NCBI GenBank assembly: GCA_001792895.1
Contig: MARA01000004.1
Span: forward strand, 434,001 to 498,000
Direction: 5' to 3'
DNA length: 64,000 bases
DNA from: Lentinus brumalis
Taxonomy: Eukaryota > Basidiomycota > Agaricomycetes > Polyporales > Polyporaceae
A model generated the notes under the pieces. That model had not been told where the DNA came from. It saw only the letters and a program-made list of their open reading frames with translations, and did no database searches. The position numbers and the translations under genes were made by a program. Shown here one piece after another: positions 25,601 through 37,158 of this stretch (position 1 is the first letter of the stretch; the number at the start of each line of letters is the position of its first letter).

Positions 25601-25802
25601 GAAGATCCTTGGGGAGTCCGCGCCCGCGCAGCCGGCGTGGCAGAAGAGCGGGGAGGGGTCGGGGTCGTCTACGCCTGGAGAGGGCCCTGCGCAGTCACAG
25701 AATGATGGCGAGTCTGCTGGGGGACAGGGTACGACTGGGAAGAAGAAGGGGAAGGGGAAGCAGAAGCAGACCCTCTTTACGTTGGGCTCGTTCCCTTCCT
25801 GA
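22610..25802 (+). CDS. HEL2: Hel2/ZNF598-family RING E3 ubiquitin ligase (ribosome-collision sensor), distal complete copy
   Basis: Six exons: 22610-22975, 23645-23883, 23941-24204, 24281-24302, 24369-25046 and 25114-25802, about 752 residues. A basic Arg/Gly-rich start is followed by a RING finger (residues ~80-122: CWIC, then CNHRTCHVC, then CTFC). Next comes the family's Cys/His-rich zinc-finger block in exons 2-5, with CPDPQC, LCIRF, CEFCRECF, HMRERHEECFICKR and CRRAECL. A charged Arg/Glu run, a helical domain and a low-complexity tail ending in TLFTLGSFPS complete it. In yeast and man the family ubiquitinates 40S proteins on collided ribosomes. Intron 1 is long for this genome (669 nt). 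In the last exon the frame must shift once near 25438, where a C5 run would need to be C6. A 38-nt intron there is a weaker alternative. The two upstream duplicates are broken, so this is the only candidate functional copy. Confidence 0.85.
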
Positions 25803-26144
25803 GATCTTGGGTACCCTGTAGTCATCTACCGCAATTTTTGATTAGACATACTGTCCAGTACTTGTGGACGTTTGCGAAGTACTCTGTCACAATATTTGCT
25901 TGCGGACATCCTCCTGTGTGTGCTAGACCCACGCGCCGCGAAGTGCATTGAGAAGGGCCTTGCAAGAGAGGGACAGCCAGGCAGATTAGGCATTAGCAGC
26001 AGATAATACATGTACGTAGCTGGCCCATATCTTCAGCACACGGAACGGGCACGGGCAAGCCACCGCACACTCACCAGTCAGTCGTCCACCACCCCAGCGC
26101 AACACGGCGCGGCGCATGCACTCCCAACGCCCGCCCGCCCACGC
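25803..26144. other. Convergent intergenic space
   Basis: 342 bp between the stops of Hel2 (+) and mL54 (-). It should hold the two 3' UTRs. I see no other feature. Confidence 0.6.
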
Positions 26145-26602
26145 TCACTGCGTCTTCATGAAGTTCTGGTCCCGTATCCGCTGCCTGTTCGCCTTCCGCA
26201 ACCGCACTTTCTCCGCCTTACCCCCAGGCCCGTCGTCTGGGAGCTCCTTCGGCTTGAGCAGCGTCCAGAGCCACGGCGGGTACTGGTCGTCCGCCATCGC
26301 GACGACCTCCTGCTGGCCCTTGAGGTACGCGACGCCCTGCAGAACCATGTTCTCTGGACACGACGAGATTGGCCGCGGTCCAGCTAGGAGGCGGCAAGAT
26401 GTGTCAGGACTCCAGAGTCCGAACGCACGAAGCATAGTATGTGCTCACAGTCGGATTTTGGTTTGGGGGAGGGCGACGCTGAGGAGTCGGGCGTCGTCGT
26501 CGCCGCTGCAGCTGCCGGCGCGCTTTGGCTAGCGAGACATCGTCGGGGTGCCCAGAACGCGTTGAGACGTGCTTGTCGTCGGAGGGCTTGGACGAAGGAC
26601 AT
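26145..26602 (-). CDS. MRPL37: Mitochondrial large-subunit ribosomal protein mL54 (yeast Mrpl37 family)
   Basis: Two exons on the minus strand, about 26449-26602 and 26145-26383, joined across a 65-nt intron (donor GTGAGC, acceptor CCTAG). The product is about 130 residues. An Arg/Ala-rich N-terminus (SFVQALRRQARLNAF) looks like a mitochondrial targeting sequence and is followed by a Ser/Pro/Thr linker. The C-terminal half carries the family signature: a CPENMVLQGVAYLKG-type start, then QYPPWLWTLL, then a basic end with KAEKVRLRKANRQRIR. It is a structural protein of the mitochondrial 54S subunit. The ATG at 26602 starts the targeting peptide; the frame is open further upstream without a better ATG. 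Confidence 0.88.
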
Positions 26603-26742
26603 GGTGTGCAGGTGCAGGTCTGAGAAGCGCGCTCGAAAACCTCTGACTTTGGTGTGGATAAGTCCCGTATTTAGCTTATCCTCCAAGCTTCGATGTCGCG
26701 GTAAGTGAGCAACAGAGCAAGAACATTTCGATTAGCACGATA

Positions 26743-26776
26743 TACGACGACGACGACGACAACGATAACGACGGTG
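26743..26776. repeat. Imperfect (acg)n trinucleotide repeat
   Basis: A run of acg/aac triplets (tatacgacgacgacgacgac and onward), about 34 bp, just beyond the 3' end of the small minus-strand gene. Noncoding microsatellite. Confidence 0.7.
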
Positions 26777-26845
26777 CAGCTATGGCTATGGACATGACTA
26801 TAGTATACACAAGACATACGATGGGAGCTGTGAACGAAGGTGATT

Positions 26846-27402
26846 TTACATATGGAGAAGGTCAACCTTGACCGAGCGACCCGCAGGCTCGACGACATAC
26901 ATCCTCCGCGAACGAGCACGGCCCCACTTCGTCTTAACGGTATGTGCAAGGTCCTGTGGACGAGTTAGAGACTTCCGATGGTCGTCTTCCAGACCGTCCA
27001 TACTCACACTGAGGGCACTTTTCATGAGCGACTTGGCGCTATTGCTGGTCGAGACAGAGCATGCCGAGCTTGGCGTTGAAGGAAGGACGGGCGAGATCTC
27101 TACTTCAACTTCTTCCTCGTCACGCTCGAAGATGTCCGACTGAGAGGCACGCGAAGAGGTTGGAAAGGTTAAGGAAGCTCGATGCTGCCGCAACGTACCA
27201 AGGCGAAGCTCGACCGCCGCCTCTTCTCGTTCACGGGAAATCGGTGATCAACGGTTCGCTGTCGAATGTTCAGTCGAAGCTCGACATCTGAGGGTTCCAC
27301 GATACACGTACCATGAGATCCCGGTGGCGAGAGCGTGGTGTACATTGGGTGTTGCAGCGGATGCGGGGGTTGAGCGACGACGCTGGGAGTTGCAATGGGC
27401 AT
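26846..27402 (-). CDS. Hypothetical protein, two exons
   Basis: Exon 1 27199-27402 and exon 2 26846-27139 on the minus strand join in phase 0 across a 59-nt intron with donor GTACGT, a CTTAAC branch-like site and acceptor CTCAG. The product is about 165 residues. The first half is Pro-rich, then contains VEPSDVELRLN and a basic KRRRSS patch. The second half has an acidic stretch (ERDEEEVEVEI), a Ser-rich region and a basic C-terminal part (KTKWGRARSRR). No domain is recognised. Splice signals and composition support a real gene. The start codon is uncertain because the frame stays open upstream to 27738. Confidence 0.55.
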
Positions 27403-27699
27403 AGAGGGGAAATTGTCTGTCTGAAGGAAAGTGGAGAGATTGGAACGAAAGAGAAGGATTGCGAGTATGACTGATACGCTGGAACTTCTTCGATGGCGAC
27501 TGCATTTTGGTGGTCGATGTTGAGTGATGATAAGGACTCGGACGCGTCGGTCGCACGGTAATATGGGTGCTTGTAGAAGACGACAGGGCACACGGACTGG
27601 CAAAAAGAGTGGGTGGTCTCTATTGCCCTCCGAGAACGATCTCCTGGATGTTAGTGGGCAAGAGGAGAGTGCGAAACACCGCGACGCGACGCGCCCACC

Positions 27700-27706
27700 T
27701 TTATAT
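27700..27706 (-). promoter_or_regulatory. TATA-like element
   Basis: The minus strand reads catataaag here, about 300 bp upstream of the start chosen for the hypothetical gene at 27402. It is the only clear TATA box on that side. The distance is long, so either the leader is long or the true start lies further upstream. Confidence 0.25.
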
Positions 27707-28861
27707 GACCGCTGCTGCAGCACAGCTCGTTTAGGCAATTCACAAAACGGGGAGAGATGACTAGGTGTACCGTGTTACCCCGTCGGGGGCGCATGCGAAC
27801 GTCCTCTTTTCGGAGGCATCGTTACGGCAGATGCTTGACCGGAACTGAGAATTCGGTACTACCGAGTCCTCGTGGTATACGTGCACCGTTCATCTCCACC
27901 GATTTCCGCTACTCGGCTCCCTTGCCTATGGTCATTGCAGCCGCAGAGACGCAGATCACCATGAGAACGACATGTATTGGTCCTTGCACTCCGCAACTCC
28001 TGCAGGAGATCGCGAGGTATGGCGAGCACCTATTAGGTCCGCGAGCACCACAATCCCATCGACGGTCTATCGTTGCCCATCCGGACCCGACGCGTACACG
28101 TAAGAAGATACGTACTACGGCTATGCCTGACTCCTTCAGAGCATACGGCAAAAGGTACATCGAAGGCTATGTAGAGGAGAGTCCGAACACTCAAATGTCG
28201 TTGGCCTTGAGCCCGGGTGAGTGCGTCGTTTGAGCGCAGGGTGGTGCACCCTTAAAACGCCTGCTCGTCCCTTCGCAGCTCTACTCCACACTGCGTACAA
28301 CACAAGGATGGGTTCAGCCCATCGTAGAGAGCGACATGGAGGACAACATTGAAGCGAGGCATGAGACATTTCGACTATAGGTAACGCAACGGCCTTCAGC
28401 CATCGGCAAGCTCGAACTCGTCCGAGCGGATGCCACTGCCTCAGGGATCTCAGAGGCATGCGCAACATCCTCTTGTCAAGCGCTTTGAATATCTCATAAG
28501 CATTCCACCGCGCGGACGGGGAACAGGGGTCCGGATCACTGCAGGCGAACATTGGAGCGCGATGGCCACAACAAGACAGAAGAACGACTGCGATGTAAGG
28601 CATCGCGCAGTTCATAACCCGCTAGCTGGACTGAAAAGGCGTTTGGATCCAGGTAGCAAGGACGCGCACGTCCAGGAAACGGGAAGATGAAGTCGGGTAC
28701 TTCAACATCATCTTGGCAATGCTAATGGCGAAGCATCCCATGCAAAAAATAGAGAAAGACGCACCTCAGAGGGACAGCTGGTTGCGGCTCAGCCTTCGGG
28801 ACTGAAGAAGCGTCGCGCAGGACAACACCCATACATGGGAGTCGTCGCCATTCCAGCAATG
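27707..28861. other. No supported gene
   Basis: Overlapping open frames on both strands (477 nt at 27757 on +, 480 nt at 28615 on -), with neither splice structure nor recognisable motifs. I see nothing that can be annotated. Confidence 0.5.
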
Positions 28862-29299
28862 TCAGGTGGTTGCGCCTGACGGCACAGTTCGAGCGGATCG
28901 TGAGGCCCCATGTGTGATGTCGCCAACAAAGAAGTAGTCGATAAGCCAGAATGCGTCGGCCAGCAGGACGAAAGCAACTGTTCCGGTATACGCAATGACG
29001 GCGTACGACCAGGAAGTCGTATGTTTCGAGAGGGAGACAGTCAGATGGAAGCCTTGGCCGATCCACCAGCACGACCTGTGTCGATGTACTAGCCAGGTGA
29101 GTGGTACAAGAGCAAGATAATGAACGGTGAAGAGGTTGACCGTCGAGTCCAAAGACGTTGAGGTCAAGATGAGTCGCGCTGCCGGTTGAACTTTGGGCGC
29201 GAGTCGGCTCAGCCACTTGGCACGCAGCCTGCAACCACTTGGTTTCTTGCTCATGTCCACATACTGCATGAATCTTGTCTCAGCAATATTCAAGATCAA
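28862..29299 (-). pseudogene. Possible remnant of a multi-pass membrane protein
   Basis: A minus-strand frame with a strongly hydrophobic C-terminal stretch (AVIAYTGTVAFVLLADAFWL, then IDYFFVGD) and a second hydrophobic segment before it (VNLFTVHYLALVPLTWLV). Around it other frames give better composition, as if a gene had been broken by indels. The general look recalls fungal multi-TM proteins of unknown function, but I could not identify the family. It may also be chance in GC-rich DNA. Confidence 0.25.
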
Positions 29300-31246
29300 A
29301 GCGACTCATGGCATTGTAAAGCTTGCAAGCTCGCACTGACAGCCAGAGTAGTGAGCTCCTTGCCACCGACCGCCACCTCCGTCCCCTTTCCATAATAGTG
29401 CGCGGCGTTCTGGAGTCCTGGAGTCCTGGAGTCTTCGTACTAGTCACGTCGATACTCAGCCCGTCGCATGGCTGATGCTGAGTATCTCATGAATGGCGAG
29501 CTAGCGTTTGCGTGTTCGAGTTGAGCGAGGTTGAGCGGTGCGTCGTCTCAGAACAAGTAAGTACGTCCACCTCGCACTACTTACCTTATGTAGGTTGCAG
29601 GACTCAATCCGAGCATGGAAATTGGCAACCAGCTCTTTTCATAACGCCCAAGCCCGATTTCGTCTCATCGACGAACCTCCCTAGCTATGTCACATGCAGT
29701 CGAGTACAACTAGCTCGCCTGCCGATATCTATCGCGCCCACCGGATGCGATCGTTCACAGCGAAAGACCGGCAGGGACGAGTTGTACGACTGGTGAGTTT
29801 CCTTTGAGCGGGTTGAAGGTCCACACGCTGAAGTTGGCCCCCTACCCAACGATCAGCGGGTCCCATCACAGTCCGAGGAATGACCTGTTCACCCCCAGAT
29901 TTATGGCCACTTATCCCACATTCAGTGCTTGCAATCACATTGTTCCCTCAAGTGCTCGCGAGGTTGCACGATGCACTGCTTTTCAGCCCCGTAGCCTTCG
30001 AGTTGCGAGGTGCGCACCGATGTCCCGTCGTGCATGTGCATCGTGGAGACTTCACTGCGGGTACCTCCAAGGATTACCGGAAACACACACACATGGTGAA
30101 ATAATCAATGCTACGACTACGTCAAGCCTTGGCTCAAACTTGCTGGGTCGTCAGTTCCCGGAGTTCCCGGAACGTCGGAGTTCTGTTGCACTGTTGGAGG
30201 GATAAGGCGTGTTGGTGTGCCGCCAGAAGTTGCTCCCGAGGTGGGCGCGGTTGTATGTTACGCACAGGACAGGAATCGGTCAAGGAACAGTATCCCGACA
30301 TCGTCGTCACTCGCATGGTGCACATTGCATCCGTAAGTCCGTCATTTTCTTCGTCCTCCACTGTATGCCGCTAATTACGGCACTTCTTCGTCGTTAGTCT
30401 TCTGCTGTGCGAGTGCTCTTCAATACCAGTGCCCATCTGTCCGCTAACCAAGGTCCAAGATGCATATACCCGGGCGCGTTGCGACCATCGTTCGCATGGA
30501 CATGCTTCTCTTCTCGTGCGGTGACTGGTCCAGGATAGATTGTCGCGATGGTGTAACGTACACCTGCAATGAGCGCATCATCCTGTCAGAGTGACATGAT
30601 GATGTGTCTCCTGAGGCTCACGAAGGACGCCGGTACGTGCCGCATTGTGCGCAATCCCATCAGTTGGTGCTCGACCTAACCACTACTTGACAGCCTGTCT
30701 TCACCGGCACCGCCCCCTTCGGTCACACCACTGCCATCGTGCCTCGAACAGAATCTGTCGAGAAATTCACTTAGCAACCTTTTCTCAATTGTCAGTGCTG
30801 TGTTCTGTCTTCGTTCAGTGGCTGGTTGTACAACATTAGGAGACAGGACTGGCCAGCTTCACGAACCAATGTAAGCCCCGCCACAGGCATACAGCTCCAA
30901 GCCCTTCATCGTTGATTTGTTGATTTGCTCCAGACTTTGATCGTCTCGCACTGGTCTCCAGGTCCCATAGGGTCCCATACGGCTGCGATCTCACCGCTCA
31001 AACTGCGGAACAGCGCCCAACAAGATCTTCACTTGTCAACAGAGGATTCTCGACGCACGATCATTTCGCCACTCCCACCGTCAATCTCTACGGGGCTATG
31101 GTTGATCAAGTGTTATTGACTGCAATCGCATTGTCAAGGCGCTCATTGGAGTGGCCAGCTTCGTAAAAGCATCGCCTAGACTTCGCAAGCGACCCAACCA
31201 GGACCCAACACGTCCCCTCTCGTACTTCCACAACCATTCCGCGACC
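29300..31246. other. Gene-poor region upstream of the F-box-like gene
   Basis: Short open frames only. A small tandem repeat of ggagtcct/ctggagtc occurs at 29411-29434. The last part should contain the promoter of the gene starting at 31247. No other feature seen. Confidence 0.5.
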
Positions 31247-32414
31247 ATGGAGAAGCTTGCAGTCGAGCTGCTCACTCTCATCGCCTTCTTCGCCTGCACA
31301 GATGGCGGCCCAACAGGCTGCACTCTTGCCCTCGTCTCAAAACGCATCCGCGCGGCCTCACGTCCTGCTCGCTTCTACTCCGTCGCTCTCTTTGGCTCGC
31401 CTGAGAAGATCGAGCAATTCCTCACCTGCTACGAAGCGGAGCGGGCAAGGGCGACGGAAGCATTGCCTCGTGTCCGTCATTTGTGTCTCTCCCTCTTCGG
31501 CAAGGGTCTCGACACCTCCGGCGGCTCCAGCACTCCACCCCCAACAGCCTCCAGCCGTGCTGTTCCCGGTCCCCTTTCTGCAGGACAGCCGATGTCGCGT
31601 GCGGAGTTCTTCGCTGCAATGCAGCGACGGACACAGTACTGGCGTTCGACTCAGGACAACCTCGATGAGCACTACAATCGCGTCGTACCCACTCTCATAC
31701 GCGCCATCGCCGCAGACGTGAAGACACTCGCCCTCATCCAAGCGCAGTGGCGATGTGCGAGTGTTGTCCGTTGCGCATTTCCTTCCCTGCGTGAGCTCAC
31801 CGTCGTCGGCGGAGACCCGACCTTCCTGCCGTTCGCCTTTGTCCCGAGCGGCCGTCCCCTCTACCCCGCGCTCAAGCGGCTGCACCACATCCTCGCATTC
31901 GTGCAGAAGGATGTCGACATGTTGAATTGGGCGAAACACGCGCCCAACGTGACCCACTTGCGAGTGTCGAGGGTGGACTACCACCCGCGGATCACTGTGG
32001 ACTCGCTCAACGAAGTCATAAGTAAGTCATGCAGCCTATCCTCCAGCAGAAGACCCATGTCTGACGTTGCTTGCAGGCGAGACCGCGTCCGAGGAGTACT
32101 TCCCGCATCTGCAGCAAGTCATGATCCAGCCACATCCGGCGCCGCCACCGGTGCGCGCGAACACGACCGCGCACCTTGCGTTCCGCGACTTCCTCGTCTA
32201 TCTGCAGCGGATCAAGGAGAGGGCGAAGGTGCCCGTGGCCGTGCTTCCGCCGCTGGAGATCCCGAAGATGGTGCCGGGTGTGGACCCGCACCGGATGTGC
32301 ATCCTTCGCGTGAAACATGAGTGGCAGGAGCGCATCGAGGCGGATGGGGCGGGGTGCTGGGAGGAGAGGCCGCATTCACATGCTATGAAGTCCCAGGCGC
32401 AACAGTCACACTGA
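31247..32414 (+). CDS. F-box-like protein (family member 1, apparently intact)
   Basis: Two exons, 31247-32021 and 32077-32414, with a 55-nt intron (GTAAGT...TTGCAG), about 370 residues. The start MEKLAVELLTLIAFFACTDG resembles the F-box-like opening of large basidiomycete families (P/A-E-L/I-L at the start), followed by an LVSKRIRAASRPARFYSVAL block. A Pro/Ser-rich insert, a VVPTLIRAIAADVKTLAL helix and conserved blocks around VVGGDP, LKRLHHIL and WAKHAPNVTHLRVSR come next, and the end is polar. The second copy at 34725 shares all these blocks. Such proteins are thought to act as adaptors in SCF ubiquitin ligases; for this one that is inference. The ATG at 31247 has a good context (accATGg), although the frame opens earlier. 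Confidence 0.7.
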
Positions 32415-33524
32415 GGTTCGAGCGTCAGGCATTGAAAGAGCTCGGGGCGTGGACTTGCGCTGGCAATCAAAACATCGCTACTGGATAGCCGATGTGTTAT
32501 CGACTCCGAGGAGTCGTTGGTAATCGAAGTAGCAGACTCACAGCATTGTAGTATAATATGTTAATCACACTCACGCAGTCGCGCGCAGTAGGAGAACGAT
32601 CATTGCATGGAATATCATGAAGCAGCGACATGCCAGTACACAAGTAAGTACTCTCAAGGATTATTCGGCGAACAACTAATTGACGGTATTACCCCACAGC
32701 CAGTTGATGTGATACTCGTCAGGATATAGCGCTCTATGTGTTCCGGGCCTTCCGAAAACGTCCGGGATCCCAGAGCATCTCGGAGTGATTCGAGTTTCTA
32801 GTAAAAGTCTCCTCCTCCTCCTCTCCGCCATCTCGAAATAGCATACACATGCGAAAAGCTCGTATCCTGACCAATGCTCATGCTTACCGGGTAGCTCAGA
32901 TGCTCTCTCTCCGCCAACTCCATGAGAACTGACGAAGGATGATAGTATTAGGATACCAAGTGATCACTGGTGTACAGGCGCCGGCCCAGTGCTCATAAAT
33001 CGACGCCCGAAAATCAACATGGTGCTCCACCGACAACGGACCCCGCGACACGAGCTCCCTTACCTATAGTTGTACGACCATCATGCTTGGAGAGCTGACT
33101 ACTCGAAGTGCATAGGCTTATGTATAGGCCGGCTAGTGTCAGTGCCAGAAGTCTTTCAGACTTGGTACGTAATTTATACAGGTTTCTGTTACTGCTCCTC
33201 TGTTTTCGCTGACAGACTCCGTGCCTCGCAGCCAGCGCATTGCAGGTCCCATTTAAGACGTCCCAACCAAGACAACACTTGCCTATTTTGCTGCCCCGAC
33301 GAGTCATCCTCTCTCGCTCGCCAGTGCACGAGGGACTCAAAATCAACTTCGTGCCTTCGCCGAGGGGCACATCGACACAAGGCTTTGCACGATGCCCGCC
33401 TTACGGCACAATAATACTGTCCTCTTATAAGAGGGCGAGGGGACAGTACCGCTCGGCCTCGGCCCTCCTTCAGCAACTCCCTTCAGCAGGTGTCTCTCGG
33501 CCCCTACTCACATCTCCTCCCGTT
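32415..33524. other. No supported gene
   Basis: About 1.1 kb of intergenic DNA with only short unsupported frames. A TATA-like string (cttataag) near 33422 precedes a possible first exon at 33525. Confidence 0.5.
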
Positions 33525-34037
33525 ATGGCTTCAAGGTCATCGTCGGTGAGTCACCGAGTAGAGCCTTTGTACTTGATCGTTGAGTAACCTCACCAGGATT
33601 TGCATGCTATTCCGTCCCTGCGTCGCGGCCGAACGCAGAGGCCTGACAGCGGCGCCGCCGATCCGGAACGTCCGGAGGGCAGTCATGGAGTCCTCAAGAC
33701 CATGGATCCCTTGACTACTGGTGCATTTTGCATGGTCGGGCTGTCAGTCGCCGCGGTGTGTTCATATCCCCTTGTCTGACCGCTAGCCCTCACTTTTGCC
33801 GGCATCGCAGCAGTTCCGCCCATCGGTCGATCTGGAGGTGAGTACGCATACATATGTCATAGACAGTCAATAGCCTTCTGAGTTGAGGATGGAACAGTCG
33901 ATGGGGTATCCAGTCGACAACCTTCCTGGAGCAGAGGTTCACCAAGACACTGCTGATGACTCGGGTGCGAAGGGAAAACGAGCGGCGCGACCTCCCCCGC
34001 TTTCGAATGGGCCTTGGTCGACACGCGACACGTTGCC
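33525..34037 (+). other. Possible upstream exons of the gene at 34038
   Basis: An ATG at 33525 is followed after 7 codons by a GTGAGT donor, a CTCACCAG acceptor near 33593 and a ~50-codon open exon. A GTGTGT donor and further acceptor-like sites lie before 33900. The pieces could form the 5' part of the gene at 34038, but I could not find one chain of exons that stays in frame. Confidence 0.2.
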
Positions 34038-34411
34038 ATGGGTAACACGCGTGCGGGTCCACCTGCAAAGTTGGCGCAGCTCCTGCGCAGCATGGATCGG
34101 GGACTAGCGACAGTAAATCTCGGTGAGCCAGAAACAATAACTCATAGCTGCAATGCGAGGCTCACCTCGGCTCGTGATTAGGTCCGCCAGCACTCTACGC
34201 ACCCTCGCAACGCAATCTGTACATGCTGCTCTCTGCGTCCGCGGGTGGCGAATATGGAAGTGCGACGGAGGAATGCGAGTGCTCAATCTGTATCCGTGCG
34301 CTCGCCAAAAGGCTCGAGGCTACAGTGCCCTTCTCGGCCCCCGGTGACGACGTTCGGCGACCTTTCAATCATGATTTCAATCTGGAGATGTACCATGTGA
34401 ATGACATGTAA
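34038..34411 (+). CDS. Small hypothetical protein, two exons
   Basis: Exons 34038-34122 and 34182-34411 join through a 59-nt intron (GTGAGC...GATTAG) to give 104 residues starting at a good-context ATG (gccATGg). The sequence has ordinary globular composition: AKLAQLLRSMDRG, then NLYMLLSASAGGEYGS, an ECECSICIRALAKRLEA helix, and an end with FNLEMYHVND. Two CxxC-like cysteines (CECSIC) are not followed by further ligands, so a zinc finger is unlikely. The intron rescues a single clean frame, which argues for a real gene. No family recognised. It may be the 3' end of a longer transcript. Confidence 0.45.
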
Positions 34412-34724
34412 CCCACGACTTGTAAGTGATTCTACTGCAGGTTCATCATGTAAAGTGTGACTGACCGGGAATCTCTCAGCTTGAAGTGTTGATCTTGCGA
34501 CCTGAGTGAGCAAGTATCGACTGCGAGTACGGCTCCTTACTGTTATTGTGGGATTCGCAGGATTGTTTTGTGAAATCACGCTATACTCAGTAGCGTTGAA
34601 GTTGTCCGCTTGTGGTCAGTCGTGGTGGCGTACGCGCGTAGTATACATAGGCGCTTCCGTGTCGAGGCTACGGCTTGGCCTTTCACCACCATCTCCGCCT
34701 TCTGTCTATCTCCTGCATAACAAT

Positions 34725-35903
34725 ATGCTCGACACACTGCCTTCTGAAATCATCTCCATGGCTGCTTTCTTCGCGTGTACAGATAGGGGGTTCACTGGTG
34801 GCTCGCTCGCACGAATCTCGCGACACATCCGCGACGCGACGCGTGTCGCACGTTTCTACACAGTCGCTCTTGCAGAGGACCCCAAACAAGTCACGGACTT
34901 TCTAGCCTGCTATCGGTCTGAAGTCTCACGCGTCCACAACAACAGACCTCGCGTTCGCCACCTTTTCCTCTCACTCTTCGGCCGGTCGACCGCGTTTCGT
35001 TCGGAGCATTTCCAGATGGAGATGGACGCAGCGCCGTCCGGTAGAGACCGACGGCAGGCCATGTTAGCTGCGCTCACGCAGTTTTCACGCGATCAGAACA
35101 ATTACAGCGAGCAATATGCGCATGTGGTCCCAACCTTGATGGAGGAGGTCGCGCCGGACCTCTACACGCTCGCGCTCCTGCAGTCCAAGTTCTACACGCT
35201 GCCTACAGCCATCGTGGAGTTCACCGCCTTGAAGGAACTTATCCTTGTAGGCGGAGACCCGAGGTTTCAACGCTTTAACAAGCTCGGCAGAGGTGATTCA
35301 GGTGAACCGCAGCCGCCGCTGTATCCTTCCCTTCGACGACTGCACCATATCCTCCAATAGCAACTCGCCATCAGGGACGACGTGGATTTCGAGCCTTGGT
35401 CAAAACATGCGCCCAACCTGACGCATCTGCGGGTGTCCAGGTTACACCAGACACCTCCAGTGACGATAGATACGCTCATTTGCGCATACAGTAAGAATGG
35501 CAATGACTGCTGCTGCGGACAATACAGTATCGACTGACTGCGAAATTACCCTGCAGGCAAAGTTTCCGATGACCAAGTCCTCCTTCCACACTTGGAAGCT
35601 GTTCTGATACAGCCAAAGGCAGCACCTCGTGAGGACGATCACCTCATTGTCCATCTCGTGTCCAACCACACCGTCGAGGCGCACGCAACAATGATGGAGC
35701 GGCTTGAGGCGGCAATGGCGCAGACCCGAATCGAGACGACCATTCTGAATGACTGGGTTGACAGCGACGTCTCGGAGTCGCAGGACATCTTTGGCGATAC
35801 AGTCCAGAAAGTCCAGGACGAATGGCACGATCGCGTAGTTGGAGGTGCTGGGTGCTGGCTGGAATCACTCCAGACGTTAAAGGTTGCCCGGACGGGTGAT
35901 TGA
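34725..35903 (+). pseudogene. F-box-like protein (family member 2) with one in-frame stop
   Basis: Paralogue of 31247-32414. Exons 34725-35490 and 35557-35903 are separated by a 66-nt intron at the matching position. It starts MLDTLPSEIISMAAFFACTD and keeps the family blocks (VVPTLMEEVAPDLYTLAL, LVGGDP, LRRLHHIL, HAPNLTHLRVSR). The only visible lesion is a TAG at 35358-35360, straight after LRRLHHILQ. The same frame continues for 43 codons to an intact donor, and the second exon is open for 115 codons. The gene is therefore a very young pseudogene, a natural truncation, a read-through case or a base-call error. Confidence 0.75.
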
Positions 35904-36208
35904 CGTCGATGCCTTCCTTGCGATATATTGGCGTATGCGTCTGATCCGCTGATAGGTGCGCTCTTACTTATGAAGGCATGAATTGTTGTAGCTGAGTCTC
36001 ACTGTACGCAGGTCCAGTCCCAGTCCCCTGTGCGCCCTAGACCATTATCGATCCCATTCACAGGGGCTCTGTCAGTGGACAGGAGGGTGGATTGTTACAC
36101 TCCGCGGCACGAAGGATGCTTCCGCTTGACATGCTCTAGGGGTTCCCGCGGTCATCGTATAATCCAACACCTCGCCACATTGGCCCTTTTCCCATCTCCC
36201 TCCCCACC
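35904..36208. other. Intergenic, promoter of the membrane-protein gene
   Basis: 305 bp with no open frame of note. A TATA-like cgtataat lies at 36156, about 50 bp before the next start codon. Confidence 0.4.
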
Positions 36209-36949
36209 ATGTCGGTTCAAAAGAACCACGCGATCATTTGCATCCTCACCGTCGTTCTACTGCGTTTCGTCGACGTGTTCCTGGAGGCGACATTGTGGGC
36301 ATCGCCTTCCGAGCGGCCGGCTAGGTCTGGCTTGTGGGCAGGGATCATCCTTTTACTACAAGCAATTCTGCTGCAAACTGCCGTACATTGTGGCCAGGAC
36401 GTAGTCACAGAAGACCGCGAGAGCCACATGGGCTTTGCGTTGTTGTGGACCCTAATACCGTTGAGTATGTGTTCTTCAATCGTGCCGCAGCGTCATCTCA
36501 TCGCGATGTAGTCGCCTTCAGTCCCTGGAGCCGCACATGGCTGGCTCTCCCCGTCGAGTGCACGATCCGCGCCGTTGTGATGCCCGCTGCCATTCAATAT
36601 CTCCGCACAGGGGTCTATCCACAACCGGGCTCTACGGCGAATTCATCAGATTCGACTTGGTGTACTATTATACAGAGTTTGTAACAGGTATTCTGGGGTG
36701 GCTAGAGTGGCTTATCGAGGCATGGGACACAGCGGGAGAGTCGTTGCGCAAGTTTCGCATCGTCCTCCGCCGCTCCAGGGATGAGAGCTTGCGCCTCGCT
36801 TGGCGGAGCCGCCCAAAGGCCCGTCTGTCTGGGCGGCACCCGTTCGTCGAAGCCATCAAGAAGCTGGCGCAACAGTGAGTGTCTTCCCCGGTATGATCAT
36901 AAGCTAGTTCTCAAGCATTTCCAGGGCCAAAGTCGAGCTCGAGGGATGA
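36209..36949 (+). CDS. Small membrane protein, hypothetical (apparent 1-bp frameshift)
   Basis: Exons 36209-36464, 36512-36874 and 36925-36949. Intron 1 (GTATGT...TGTAG, 47 nt) and intron 2 (GTGAGT...TTCCAG, 50 nt) are clear. Two hydrophobic segments lie near the start (IICILTVVLLRFVDVFLEA and WAGIILLLQAILLQTAV) and another around FVTGILGWLEWLIEAW. The C-terminus is basic and helical (RKFRIVLRRSR, then IKKLAQQAKVELEG). Within exon 2 the frame must shift once near 36625, where caaccgggctc would need one more G. The family was not recognised. Terpene-cyclase-like or acyltransferase-like membrane proteins of fungi can start this way, but I cannot confirm that. Confidence 0.55.
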
Positions 36950-37158
36950 CGGCGTTGACGTGTGGGCTAGCCTCGCTTGTTGTCTAGTCTTCATAGTCTA
37001 CATGTGTAGTTACATGTTCACTGCGAAACGCTTCCGTTGAAGACCAGAAACCAGAGCTATATCGTGATTTGCGCGTTCCTTTTCAACGCGAATATACATA
37101 AGGTGGGGCCGCATGGAAAGACCCACAAAATATCCATTCCTATATAAGTGTTCACTCT

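Noticed and set aside
27757..28615. Overlapping ~160-codon frames on both strands.
   Set aside because: No splice signals, motifs or codon-composition support. Frames of this length occur by chance at this GC content.
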